From the NCBI RefSeq assembly GCF_003148495.1, contig NZ_QGGH01000003.1, forward strand, positions 434,001-498,000: a stretch of DNA of 64,000 nucleotides. The letters are read 5' to 3'. Below the pieces are notes generated by a model, which ran no database searches, was not told the origin of the DNA, and saw only the letters and a list, made by a program, of their open reading frames with translations. Source of the stretch: Mesorhizobium loti (GTDB taxonomy: Bacteria; Pseudomonadota; Alphaproteobacteria; Rhizobiales; Rhizobiaceae). Shown piece after piece: positions 8,671 through 20,102 of the stretch. The position numbers and the translations under genes were made by a program. The first letter of the stretch is position 1. Every line of letters starts with the position of its first letter.

Positions 8671-10238
8671 TGAATGCGAGCACACCCATGAGCGAGGCCA
8701 TCCTGCAGGTCGATCATCTGTCGATGAAGTTCGGCGGCCTGGTGGCCATCGGCGACCTGTCCTTCGCCGCCAGGCGCGGCGAGATCACCGCGCTGATCGG
8801 CCCCAACGGTGCCGGCAAGACCACCGTGTTCAACTGCATCACCGGCTTCTACAAGCCGTCGGAAGGCATGATCACGCTCAACCGGAACGACGGTACGAGC
8901 TATTTGCTCGAACGTCTGCCCAACCATGAGATCCCGGCGCGCGCCAAGGTAGCGCGCACCTTCCAGAACATTCGCCTGTTCTCGGGCATGACGCTGCTGG
9001 AGAACCTGCTGGTTGCCCAGCACAACAAGTTGATGAAGGCATCGGGCTATACGATCCTGGGCCTGTTCGGCTTCAGCGGTTACCGCAAGGCCTCGGCCGA
9101 ATCGGTAGAGCTTGCCAAGCACTGGCTGGAGAAGGCCGACCTCGTCGATCGAGCCGACGATCCGGCCGGCGATCTGCCCTATGGCGCGCAGCGGCGTCTC
9201 GAGATCGCCCGCGCCATGTGCACGGGGCCGGAGCTTCTGTGCCTCGACGAGCCGGCGGCCGGCCTCAACCCGAAGGAATCGGCGGCGCTCAACGAACTGC
9301 TGATCGATATCAAGAAGACATCAGGCACCTCGATCCTGTTGATCGAGCATGACATGTCGGTGGTCATGCAGATCTCCGACCATGTCGTGGTGCTGGAATA
9401 TGGCCGCAAGATCTCCGACGGCAGTCCGCAATCGGTACGCACCGACCCGCGCGTCATCGCCGCCTATCTTGGCGTCGACGACGAGGAAGTCGAGGCGGTC
9501 CTTACCGAAGTCGGCGACGAAGACGTCATCGAACAGCTCGATACGGGGCCAGATGCCGCGCATGGTCCGGGGACGTCGTCTTCGTATCTCGCCGGGCCTG
9601 TGACCGACACGGTCGGTCACAGTTCAGGCGAGCGGGTTACGGTGGCGAGGGGTGCGTCAAAGGCCGGTCAGGTCGACGCGAGATCGCTCGCCGCAGCAAA
9701 CAAGGCTACCTCGCTGGCGGCCGAGAAGTCTGCTCCGGCGGCGAAGGCAAAGCCTGCTCCGAAAGCGGCGTCAAAGGCCACCACCGGGACGGCGGCGAAG
9801 TCGACTGCGCCGGCCAAGCCGGCAGCCAAGGCCCCTGTGGCGAAGGCCCCTGCGGCGACGGCTGGCGGAATCTCCAACCGTCTGGCGGCGCCTCGCGGCG
9901 GCAAGGCTGACAACCTGACCCGCATCAAGGGTATCGGTACGGTCAACGAGAAGAAGCTTAACGATCACGGCATCTTCCACTTCGACCAGATTGGCGCCTG
10001 GAAAAAGGCCGACGTCGAGGCCGCCGAAGCCTATCTCGCCTTTGACGGACGCATCGCGCGCGAGGAATGGGTCAAGCAGGCCAAGCTGCTCGGTCAGGGC
10101 AAGGACACGGAATTCTCGCGCCGGGTCGATGCGGGCAAAGTGGCGACCAGCCATACTTCCGGAAAGACTGCAAATGCGGCTTCGGGAAAGACTGCTGCCG
10201 CCAAGCCTGTGGCGGGCAAGCGTGGAGGGGGCAAGTGA
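8670..10238 (+). CDS. livG: LivG ATPase fused to a C-terminal helix-hairpin-helix domain
   Basis: The 522-residue protein is about twice the usual LivG length of roughly 250. Residues 1-270 form a complete ABC ATPase with Walker A GPNGAGKT (44-51), signature region LPYGAQRRLEIARA, Walker B LLCLDEPAAGLNP and the H-loop EHDMSVVM. Residues 271-410 are a low-complexity Ala/Lys/Pro linker. Residues 415-478 (NLTRIKGIGTVNEKKLNDHG, then FHFDQIGAWKKADVEAAEAYL and GRIAREEWVKQAK) match the helix-hairpin-helix extension found on rhizobial NuoE and ribosomal L21. A basic tail follows. The domain's role here is unknown. The gene overlaps livM and livF by one base each. Confidence 0.88.
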   Translation: MNASTPMSEAILQVDHLSMKFGGLVAIGDLSFAARRGEITALIGPNGAGKTTVFNCITGFYKPSEGMITLNRNDGTSYLLERLPNHEIPARAKVARTFQNIRLFSGMTLLENLLVAQHNKLMKASGYTILGLFGFSGYRKASAESVELAKHWLEKADLVDRADDPAGDLPYGAQRRLEIARAMCTGPELLCLDEPAAGLNPKESAALNELLIDIKKTSGTSILLIEHDMSVVMQISDHVVVLEYGRKISDGSPQSVRTDPRVIAAYLGVDDEEVEAVLTEVGDEDVIEQLDTGPDAAHGPGTSSSYLAGPVTDTVGHSSGERVTVARGASKAGQVDARSLAAANKATSLAAEKSAPAAKAKPAPKAASKATTGTAAKSTAPAKPAAKAPVAKAPAATAGGISNRLAAPRGGKADNLTRIKGIGTVNEKKLNDHGIFHFDQIGAWKKADVEAAEAYLAFDGRIAREEWVKQAKLLGQGKDTEFSRRVDAGKVATSHTSGKTANAASGKTAAAKPVAGKRGGGK

Positions 10239-10966
10239 TGGCCGCGACAACGCTGCTCGATATCAAGGGCGTGCAGACCTACTACGGCAACATCCGGGCG
10301 TTGAACGGTGTCGATGTCACGGTCAAGCAGGGTGAGATCGTGGCGCTGATCGGCGCCAATGGCGCCGGCAAGTCGACGCTGATGATGACCATTTTCGGCG
10401 CGCCGCGCGCTCGAGCCGGCACCATCACCTTTGCCGGCACCGACATCACCCAGATGCCGACGCACGAGATCGCCCGCATGCGCATTGCCCAGTCGCCTGA
10501 GGGCCGGCGCATCTTTCCGCGCATGACGGTGATGGAAAACCTGCAGATGGGCGCCAGCCTCGACAATCTCAAGCACTATGACGAGGACGTCGAGAAGGTG
10601 TTCACGCTGTTTCCGCGGCTGAAGGAGCGTATCGCCCAGCGCGGCGGCACGCTGTCGGGCGGCGAGCAGCAGATGCTGTCGATCGGACGTGCGCTGATGG
10701 CGCGGCCGAAGCTGCTTTTGCTCGACGAACCGTCGCTGGGTCTGGCGCCGCTGATCGTCAAGCAGATCTTCGACGCCATCCGCGAACTGAACCGCACGCA
10801 GGGGCTGACCGTGTTCCTGGTCGAGCAGAACGCCTTCGGCGCGCTCAAGCTCGCCACGCGCGGCTATGTCATGGTCAACGGCAATGTGACGATGAGCGGC
10901 ACCGGCAAGGAGCTGCTCGCCAATCCGGAAGTGCGCGCCGCCTATCTTGAAGGCGGACATCACTGA
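10238..10966 (+). CDS. livF: Branched-chain amino acid ABC transporter ATPase LivF
   Basis: The 242-residue ATPase has Walker A GANGAGKST (39-47), signature LSGGEQQMLSIGRALM, Walker B LLLLDEPSLGLAP and the LivF-typical VEQNAFGALKLATRGYVM. It is normal length, unlike its partner LivG. The frame is open further upstream, but ATG 10238 overlaps the livG stop (TGATG) and matches the family start. It pairs with LivG to power LivH/LivM. Confidence 0.93.
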   Translation: MAATTLLDIKGVQTYYGNIRALNGVDVTVKQGEIVALIGANGAGKSTLMMTIFGAPRARAGTITFAGTDITQMPTHEIARMRIAQSPEGRRIFPRMTVMENLQMGASLDNLKHYDEDVEKVFTLFPRLKERIAQRGGTLSGGEQQMLSIGRALMARPKLLLLDEPSLGLAPLIVKQIFDAIRELNRTQGLTVFLVEQNAFGALKLATRGYVMVNGNVTMSGTGKELLANPEVRAAYLEGGHH

Positions 10967-10970
10967 GTTT

Positions 10971-11063
10971 GGAGCGGAATGTGTGCATGCGGTATTCCGT
11001 TCCAAGTTGTTTGTTTGTCGCATGATCTTTGTCCGAAAAGTCTGCAACTTTTCGGGATCATGC
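10971..11063. repeat. Two adjacent intergenic hairpins after livF
   Basis: The first stem pairs GGAGCGGAAT (10971-10980) with ATTCCGTTCC (10994-11003). The second is a two-part stem: GCATGATC (11020-11027) with GATCATGC (11056-11063), enclosing CCGAAAAG (11033-11040) with CTTTTCGG (11048-11055). The second form is a familiar short palindromic repeat of Hyphomicrobiales genomes. Neither has a T-run. They may stabilise the 3' end of the upstream mRNA. Confidence 0.7.
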
Positions 11064-11078
11064 TAAGGAGACTTCACC

Positions 11079-11426
11079 ATGCAGGGCATTCTCTACGAGG
11101 AGCCGTCGATCTGGCAGTTCTTCTTCGTCACCTGTCTGCTCGGCGGCTGGGCGGCCTGGATGACCGGCAAGGCCAGCGCCCAGACATGGCGCAGCTTCAT
11201 CCACCTGTTCGCCTACATGCTGGGTCTCGGCATCGGCATCCGCTTCATCCATCACGCGCTGTTCGGCGGCACGATGTTCTCGCTGCACTACTACATCGTC
11301 GACACCATCGTGCTGATGATCCTCGGCTTCATCGGCTATCAATACACGCGCACCAACCAGATGGTGACACAGTATAATTGGCTCTACGAAAGAGCTTCAA
11401 TCTTGAGCTGGAAACCGAAAGGTTGA
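11079..11426 (+). CDS. Small conserved membrane protein of the liv cluster (DUF6867-like)
   Basis: The 115-residue protein has three or four predicted membrane helices (QFFFVTCLLGGWAAWMTG, IHLFAYMLGLGIGIRFIHHAL, YYIVDTIVLMILGFIGYQ) and ends in a polar tail with YERASILSWKPKG. It lies between livF and livJ on the same strand. I recall small proteins like this in rhizobial liv clusters under DUF6867, though that family number should be checked. AAGGAG lies 9 bases before the ATG. A role as a transporter accessory protein is only suggested by location. Confidence 0.75.
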   Translation: MQGILYEEPSIWQFFFVTCLLGGWAAWMTGKASAQTWRSFIHLFAYMLGLGIGIRFIHHALFGGTMFSLHYYIVDTIVLMILGFIGYQYTRTNQMVTQYNWLYERASILSWKPKG

Positions 11427-11563
11427 CGTTCATCATTAACGCCGCCTCGGAATTGAATCGGCGTGACAAGTGCCTGAAAATCGGCAAACTATGCTTTCTG
11501 CGATAAGGGTGGGCATCGCATGAAAGCTTCATCCACGCCCACTCCGTAAATGGGAGCGTTTAA

Positions 11564-12682
11564 ATGAAAAAGTCACTTTTGTCCGCCGTCGCCCTGACCG
11601 CGCTTGTCGCGTTCGGTGGCGCCGCGTGGGCTGACGTCATGGTCGGCGTTGCCGGCCCGATCACCGGTCCGAACGCCGCCTTCGGCGCACAGCTTCAGAA
11701 GGGTGCGGAAGCGGCTGTCGCCGACATCAATGCCAAGGGCGGCATCAACGGCGAGCAGATCAAGCTCGAAGTCGGCGACGACGTCTCCGATCCGAAGCAG
11801 GGCATCTCGGTCGCCAACAAGTTCGTCGGCGACGGCGTCAAGTTCGTGGTCGGCCACTTCAACTCGGGCGTCTCGATCCCGGCATCGGAAGTCTATGCGG
11901 AAAACGGCATCGTCGAAGTGACGCCGGCCGCGACCAACCCTCAGTTCACCGAACGTGGCCTGTGGAACGTGTTCCGCACCTGCGGACGCGATGACCAGCA
12001 GGGCAGCATCGCCGGCGCTTATCTCGCCGCGAACTTCAAGGACGCCAAGATCGCCGTCGTTCACGACAAGACCACCTACGGCCAGGGCCTTGCCGACGAG
12101 ACCAAGAAGGCGATGAACGCCAAGGGCCTGACGGAAGTCATGTATGAAGGCATCAATGTCGGCGACAAGGACTTCTCGGCACTGATCGCCAAGATGAAGG
12201 AAGCCGGCGTTACCATCATCTATTGGGGCGGCCTGCACACCGAAGCCGGCCTGATCATTCGTCAGGCGGCCGACCAGGGCCTCAAGGCGACGCTGGTTTC
12301 CGGCGACGGCATCGTGTCGAACGAGCTGGCTTCGATCGCGGGCGACGCGGTTGCGGGCACGCTCAACACGTTCGGCCCGGATCCGCGCCTGATCCCCGCC
12401 AACAAGGAACTCGTCGAGAAGTTCCGCGCGCAGGGCTTCGAGCCGGAAGCCTATACGCTCTACGCTTACGCCGCCGTGCAGGCGATCTCGGAAGCAGCGA
12501 CCGCTGCCAAGTCGAACGACCCGCAGGCAGTTGCCAAGGCGCTGCATGAAAACGGCCCCTTCAAGACCGTGCTCGGCGACCTGTCCTATGACGCCAAGGG
12601 CGACCCGACGCTGCCCGGCTACGTCATCTACGAATGGAAGAAGGGCGACGACGGCAAGTACACCTACATCCAGAAGATGTAA
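11564..12682 (+). CDS. livJ: Branched-chain amino acid ABC transporter periplasmic binding protein
   Basis: The 372-residue protein has a signal peptide ([23 protein letters not shown]) and the Leu/Ile/Val-binding fold: [32 protein letters not shown], then [32 protein letters not shown]. The ligand lobe shows [11 protein letters not shown] and [16 protein letters not shown] segments. It delivers branched-chain amino acids to LivHMGF. A 137-bp gap and a strong terminator set it apart as a separately expressed, probably abundant, component. Confidence 0.92.
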   Translation: MKKSLLSAVALTALVAFGGAAWADVMVGVAGPITGPNAAFGAQLQKGAEAAVADINAKGGINGEQIKLEVGDDVSDPKQGISVANKFVGDGVKFVVGHFNSGVSIPASEVYAENGIVEVTPAATNPQFTERGLWNVFRTCGRDDQQGSIAGAYLAANFKDAKIAVVHDKTTYGQGLADETKKAMNAKGLTEVMYEGINVGDKDFSALIAKMKEAGVTIIYWGGLHTEAGLIIRQAADQGLKATLVSGDGIVSNELASIAGDAVAGTLNTFGPDPRLIPANKELVEKFRAQGFEPEAYTLYAYAAVQAISEAATAAKSNDPQAVAKALHENGPFKTVLGDLSYDAKGDPTLPGYVIYEWKKGDDGKYTYIQKM

Positions 12683-12707
12683 GCTCGTCAGTCTCCAGAT
12701 TTTACAG

Positions 12708-12741
12708 ATGCCCGGCGCCTCGCGCCGGGCATTTTTCTTTT
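12708..12741 (+). terminator. Rho-independent terminator after livJ
   Basis: An 11-bp perfect stem, ATGCCCGGCGC (12708-12718) with GCGCCGGGCAT (12722-12732), is followed by TTTTCTTTT. It lies 26 bases past the livJ stop. Confidence 0.93.
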
Positions 12742-12982
12742 GAGCCGCGTTTGCTTCCGCAGGAGCGGGCGATCGATACAGCCAGGCCTTTAGCCGGGGA
12801 ATGATCGTGCGTTGACCGCAATGCCAGCGTTTCTCTTTGCGCGTCGGGATGAATGCGAAGGGGTTTGGCGCAAAGATTCTATTTCAATCGGTTTAAACGC
12901 GCGTCAATTTTGTTTGCACTGCAGCATTTTCACGCTAATCATTGCGCCGATTTCTCTTCCTTCCGTTGCTGGAGCCCAGTCC
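12742..12982. other. Leader region of pyc
   Basis: About 240 bases lie between the livJ terminator and the pyc TTG start. The pyc frame is open across much of it but the translation is not family-like. No clear promoter motif, hairpin or binding site was recognised. Confidence 0.45.
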
Positions 12983-16440
<3,458 letters not shown>

Positions 16441-16441
<1 letters not shown>

Positions 16442-16582
16442 GGCATGTCGATATTCAGGTGAGGCCGGCCTGCGAATAGCGGCTTCCTGCGCTTCCGGTG
16501 CTCACGTACTTTAAGTACGCTCCGCTCCGGTTCTCGGAAGCCACCATTCTCGGCTCGGCCTGACCTGAATCTCGACATGCCC
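16441..16582. repeat. 142-bp long palindromic intergenic element, copy 1
   Basis: The element begins on the last base of the pyc stop. Outer arms GGGCATGTCGATATTCAGGT and ACCTGAATCTCGACATGCCC are near-perfect complements, and the centre folds on CGTACTTTAAGTACG. A second copy lies at 55714-55848, also abutting a stop codon. The two share a 28-base identical block (GCTTCCTGCGCTTCC onward) and TACGCTCCGCTCCGGTTCTC. No reading frame of note is inside. It is probably a non-autonomous repeat that forms a 3' mRNA hairpin. Confidence 0.85.
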
Positions 16583-16745
16583 AGGTCCATGTCGGCGAGA
16601 TGGCTGTCGGCTTCTGTCGGCAGCCCTTGGCTAGCTGTTCGATAACGGCTTGACCCGCCGCCCCCGGTCGGGCATCGAGCCCGCTCAATTCGCCGCTGCA
16701 TGCATTCCGAGTCGCGGCGCAGAACCGATTTTTTTGGAGAAAAAC

Positions 16746-17006
16746 ATGGCCGACGATATCACCGAGACCAGCCAGACTGTTGCCGCCGGCCAGCTGCGTG
16801 CCTTCATCGAGCGCATAGAGCGGCTCGAGGAAGAGAAGAAGACCATTTCCGACGATATCAAGGAAGTGTTCGCCGAGGCCAAGGGCACCGGCTTCGACAC
16901 CAAGGCGATGCGCACGATCATCCGGCTGCGCAAGAAGGACCAGGCCGAGCGGCAGGAAGAGGAAACCATCCTCGATCTGTACAAGGCCGCACTCGGCATG
17001 GTGTAA
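16746..17006 (+). CDS. gapR: GapR family DNA-binding protein (DUF2312)
   Basis: The 86-residue, highly charged helical protein carries the family pattern [36 protein letters not shown] followed by [21 protein letters not shown]. It matches the length of Caulobacter GapR (about 89), which binds AT-rich, overtwisted DNA ahead of replication and transcription machinery and assists topoisomerases. The start is the ATG 6 bases after GGAGA (16736-16740). The in-frame extension to 16650 is not family-like. Confidence 0.92.
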   Translation: MADDITETSQTVAAGQLRAFIERIERLEEEKKTISDDIKEVFAEAKGTGFDTKAMRTIIRLRKKDQAERQEEETILDLYKAALGMV

Positions 17007-17056
17007 GACTAGCCGGCCCCGGCACCGACGCGGTTGCCGGAGATACGGTTTGAGCC

Positions 17057-17512
17057 ATGAGCGAATTCGACTTCGGTGCCCGTCGCGCCTCTGAGTTCCG
17101 CCAGCGCGGCTTCTGGACGCTGTTCGCTGAGCGGCATTCGGAAGAAAGGGCTCTGATGGCGAGGCGCGGACCCTGGTTCTGGCAGCGCGGGCTGCCCGAC
17201 TTCGCATTGGTCCTTTCCATGTATGTCGCGCCGGCGCAGAACCATGTCGGCGTCTTCTTTGGCCGCAACGAGAAGTTCGGCGCCACGCAAGCCTGGTCGC
17301 GGTTGAAACCGTTCCAACCGGCGATCGAAGCCAGGCTGGAGCTCAGGCCCGAACAGAGTTGCGAGGGCCTCGGCATCAATTCGATGTGGCGGGTGAACTG
17401 TTATGCCGAGGACAATTGGCCAGCGATGACCGACTGGCTGGTGACCGAATGCTCGCGCATCGAACGTGCGGTGACCGAGGTTCTTGGCAATGCCGGCGAC
17501 GGCGGTTCGTGA
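17057..17512 (+). CDS. Hypothetical protein, aromatic-rich
   Basis: The 151-residue soluble protein has no signal peptide or membrane helix. Notable stretches are RGPWFWQRGLPDFALVLSMYVAP and NHVGVFFGRNEKFGATQAWSRLKPF, then the C-terminal helix DWLVTECSRIERAVTEVL. The alternating hydrophobic strands and FFGRN-type motif loosely recall DUF4268-like proteins, but I do not assign it. It starts 50 bases after gapR on the same strand and may be cotranscribed. Confidence 0.65.
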   Translation: MSEFDFGARRASEFRQRGFWTLFAERHSEERALMARRGPWFWQRGLPDFALVLSMYVAPAQNHVGVFFGRNEKFGATQAWSRLKPFQPAIEARLELRPEQSCEGLGINSMWRVNCYAEDNWPAMTDWLVTECSRIERAVTEVLGNAGDGGS

Positions 17513-17546
17513 ATCCGATGGCCTGCCGCTCTATCTCTTTGTTTTG

Positions 17547-17621
17547 ACACAATTCCCAAGGGAAAGCGCTATGCGCTTCTCCCGGGAAGACCGCTTCACA
17601 CTTTTCCTGGAATTGCTCTAA
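17547..17621. repeat. Short palindromic intergenic repeat
   Basis: CACAATTCCCAAGGGAAA opens the element and CTTTTCCTGGAATTGCTCT closes it. The ends pair imperfectly (CAATTCC with GGAATTG), and internal stems include GGGAAAGCGC and GCGCTTCTCCC. This form recurs widely in Hyphomicrobiales genomes. It sits between convergent genes, its right end overlapping the arsC stop. Confidence 0.65.
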
Positions 17622-18127
17622 TTTGGCTTCTGGGTGTCCCGGCCGATCTCGTCCAGATGGTGCTGCAGCGTCAGTTGGTCGAGCGTGTCCACCGGCAGAT
17701 TGACGAACAGCGAGATGCGATTGTTGAGCATGCGATAGGCATCGGCGAAGGCGAGATGCATTTCGGCGTCGGTGCCGTGGGCCTTGGCCGGGTCCGGTAT
17801 CGCCCACAGTGCCGTCATCGGATGGCCTGGCCATATGGGACAGGCCTCGTTCGCGGTGTTGTCGCAGACGGTGAAGACGAAGTTCATTTGCGGCGCATCG
17901 GCCGCGGCGAATTCGTCCCAGCTTTTCGAGCGGGCGAAGCCAGTGTCGAAGTTGAGAGTTTCCAGCAGTTGAAGTGCGTGGGGATTGACAGTGCCCTTCG
18001 GCTGCGAACCAGCGGAAAAGGCCTTGAACTTGCCGGCGCCGATCCGGTTGAGGATCGCTTCCCCCATAATGGATCGCGCCGAATTGGCGTTGCACAGAAA
18101 CAGCACATTGTAGAAATTGTCGCTCAT
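17618..18127 (-). CDS. arsC: Arsenate reductase / low-molecular-weight protein tyrosine phosphatase family
   Basis: The 169-residue protein has the LMW-PTP active-site loop VLFLCNANSAR (Cys12 to Arg18) near the N-terminus and NFVFTVCDNTANEACPIWPG further on. The second motif is typical of thioredoxin-type ArsC-like proteins, in which extra cysteines relay electrons. The start ATG 18127 has AGGGAGG 7 bases upstream. A longer frame to 18169 lacks this. It would reduce arsenate or dephosphorylate a protein. No ArsB/ACR3 or ArsR gene is adjacent, so the arsenic role is not proven. Confidence 0.8.
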   Translation of the reverse strand: MSDNFYNVLFLCNANSARSIMGEAILNRIGAGKFKAFSAGSQPKGTVNPHALQLLETLNFDTGFARSKSWDEFAAADAPQMNFVFTVCDNTANEACPIWPGHPMTALWAIPDPAKAHGTDAEMHLAFADAYRMLNNRISLFVNLPVDTLDQLTLQHHLDEIGRDTQKPN

Positions 18128-18346
18128 CTCAAGACCTCCCTGGCAGGCGACTGGATGATTGGGCGACAAATTCCATCGGGACGTCGCCGCTTGGCAAAGT
18201 GTATCGACAAGGGCGGCGTAGAAAGGTTTCGCGACCGTTTGATGACAACGGGTCGGATCATCTGGCGATACAGGTCCATCATCGCCTGGCGTTGAGAGTT
18301 TGCTGCGTTTGAAATCTCTGCGGCAGCCGAGGAGAAGGTCGCGTCG

Positions 18347-18685
18347 ATGAGTGTTTCAAAACGTCCCGAAGACGAAAGCGACACCGCAAGCCGGAGCTTT
18401 TTTCGCGCGCGCTGGCAAGGCCTGGTGCCGCTCGACCGGCTGTTCTGGCGCGACCTTGTTCTTGTCGGCACGGCGTTCAACGTCGCATCTTTGGTGGCCG
18501 CGATCATCCTGCTCGGACTGAAGCTGCCGCTCGCGGTGGTTCTGGCGGTGCATTTCGCGCCGGTGCCCTACAACATCTTTCTGACCTTTGCCGTATGGCG
18601 AACCACGGAAAAGGTCAGTGGCGCCAAGGCCTCGCTGATGACGCTCGGCGCCACATTATGGCTAATCCTGACGGTCGTGGTCTGA
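18347..18685 (+). CDS. Small integral membrane protein of unknown function
   Basis: The 112-residue protein has a polar N-terminus, then three hydrophobic segments (DLVLVGTAFNVASLVAAIILLGL, LPLAVVLAVHFAPVPYNIFLTFAVW and SLMTLGATLWLILTVVV). The sequence HFAPVPYNIFLTFAVWRTTE between helices is well ordered, suggesting a real family that I cannot name. The start at ATG 18347 has no strong ribosome binding site. It converges on msrB across a shared terminator. Confidence 0.65.
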   Translation: MSVSKRPEDESDTASRSFFRARWQGLVPLDRLFWRDLVLVGTAFNVASLVAAIILLGLKLPLAVVLAVHFAPVPYNIFLTFAVWRTTEKVSGAKASLMTLGATLWLILTVVV

Positions 18686-18734
18686 CAGCGCGGACACGGG
18701 TGCCCATCGCGTTCGCCGGGTTTCCCGCCTGGGC

Positions 18735-18768
18735 AATGAAAAGGGCAGCCGCAGCTGCCCTTTTCATT
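18735..18768. terminator. Bidirectional terminator between the membrane-protein gene and msrB
   Basis: A perfect 15-bp stem (AATGAAAAGGGCAGC at 18735-18749, GCTGCCCTTTTCATT at 18754-18768) has a 4-base loop. Its A/T flanks give a T-run on both strands, as suits two convergent genes. Confidence 0.93.
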
Positions 18769-18787
18769 CATTCAATCGAATTTTGGC

Positions 18788-19192
18788 TCAAGCCGCCGGC
18801 TCGAATTTCAGTGCCACGCCGTTGATGCAATAGCGCAGGCCGGTCGGCGGCGGGCCGTCCTCGAAGACGTGGCCGAGATGGCTGCCGCAGCGGGCGCAAT
18901 GGCATTCGGTGCGGACCATGCCGTAGCTGCGGTCGACGGTGTTTTCGACCGAACCCGGCACCGGATCGTTGAAGCTCGGCCAGCCGGTACCGCTCTCGAA
19001 CTTCAGCTTGGATTCAAACAAGGGCTGGTCGCAGCCGACGCAGGAAAATGTGCCGGCGCGCTTCTCGTAGAGCAAAGCGCAGCTTCCCGGCCGCTCGGTG
19101 CCGTGGCCACGCATGACCGCATATTGCTCCGGCGTCAGCCGGGCGCGCCATTCGGCGTCGGTGCGGGTTACGGGGTAGGTGTGGGTGTCCAT
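18788..19192 (-). CDS. msrB: Peptide-methionine (R)-S-oxide reductase
   Basis: The 134-residue protein is a complete MsrB. It has the zinc-binding pairs CVGCD and [16 protein letters not shown] and the catalytic selenocysteine-equivalent Cys122 in [10 protein letters not shown]. It reduces methionine-R-sulfoxide in proteins using thioredoxin. No signal peptide is present, so it acts in the cytoplasm. It is a single gene with the terminator at 18735-18768 downstream. Confidence 0.95.
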   Translation of the reverse strand: MDTHTYPVTRTDAEWRARLTPEQYAVMRGHGTERPGSCALLYEKRAGTFSCVGCDQPLFESKLKFESGTGWPSFNDPVPGSVENTVDRSYGMVRTECHCARCGSHLGHVFEDGPPPTGLRYCINGVALKFEPAA

Positions 19193-19292
19193 TTGATCTC
19201 CTCAGCCTTGCCGGCTCGTTGTTGATTGCAACCTCATATTCGCACCAAGATAGGCATTTGTTACGGCATTGCCCGCATTTTCGATCGGGTTG

Positions 19293-20102
19293 TCATGCGA
19301 TTGCCGCGAGATAGCGATCGACTGAGGCAGACAAGGCCGGTTTTGCCCCGCCGATGATGTTCTGGTCCCACCATGCGCCAAATATGTCATCGAACGCGAA
19401 TGGCTCCAGCGCGGCGGCGATGCGGCGTATCGCGGCTGCGTTGAGCGGGATCTGGTTCGGGTAGCTGTACATGAAGCTGACATGGCGACGCGTCGGCGTT
19501 ACTTGCAGGATGTCGCCGGACATGAGGGCGTTGCCGCCATCGCGCTTCCAATGCAGCACCTGGCCACCGGCAAAGTGGCCGCCACAGCGGATGAGCGTCA
19601 GCGAAAGGTTTATGGCCAGCGTCTCGCCCTCCCAACTAACGATCGCCTTGTGCGGCCGCATGATCCACTGGCGGTCGTCGGCGTGGAGATAGATCGGCAC
19701 GCCGTCAAACGCCTCGCTCCACTCGACCATCACCGAATAATAGTGGCAGTGTGAGATGGCGATCGCCGCCAGGCCACCGCGGCGGTTGATCTCGGTCACC
19801 GCCTCGTCGCTGACCATCGAGATGCAATCCCACAGCACATTGCGGTGCGGCGTCTGCGCCAGCAGCGCCCGCTGGCCGATGGCGAAGCGCGGCTCGATGC
19901 CGAAGGCGAGTACGCCGGCGTCGTCCTTCATCACAAGCTGGTGCTCGCCAGCGAGTTCCTGCGGCGTGATCCAGGCCTGCCCCTCCCAGCGCACATATTG
20001 GCGCTCGTCCTCGCAGATCGGACAGTGTTCCGGCGGCGTCTCTGTTGCCGCGAACTGGACGCCGCATTGCAGGCAGAGAAAGCAGGTTTCTTGCCGGTCC
20101 AT
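19293..20102 (-). CDS. Metallo-beta-lactamase fold hydrolase with N-terminal zinc ribbon
   Basis: The 269-residue protein starts with a rubredoxin-like ribbon (CLQCGVQF and CPICEDERQYV) of about 40 residues. A metallo-beta-lactamase-like domain follows, with ISHCHYYSVMVEWSEAF, YLHADD, CGGHFAGGQVLHW and LMSGDILQVTP as counterparts of the usual metal-binding loops. The first motif is HCHYYS rather than HxHxDH, so the metal site is altered. The ATG directly abuts the stop of the upstream VWA gene (TGA 20103-20105), showing close coupling to it. The substrate is unknown. Confidence 0.8.
   Translation of the reverse strand: MDRQETCFLCLQCGVQFAATETPPEHCPICEDERQYVRWEGQAWITPQELAGEHQLVMKDDAGVLAFGIEPRFAIGQRALLAQTPHRNVLWDCISMVSDEAVTEINRRGGLAAIAISHCHYYSVMVEWSEAFDGVPIYLHADDRQWIMRPHKAIVSWEGETLAINLSLTLIRCGGHFAGGQVLHWKRDGGNALMSGDILQVTPTRRHVSFMYSYPNQIPLNAAAIRRIAAALEPFAFDDIFGAWWDQNIIGGAKPALSASVDRYLAAIA

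Noticed and set aside
17618..18127. Arsenic resistance operon
   Set aside because: Only an ArsC-type gene is present; no arsenite exporter or ArsR gene adjoins it. The ArsR-type gene at 29867 belongs to the SRPBCC/VOC operon.
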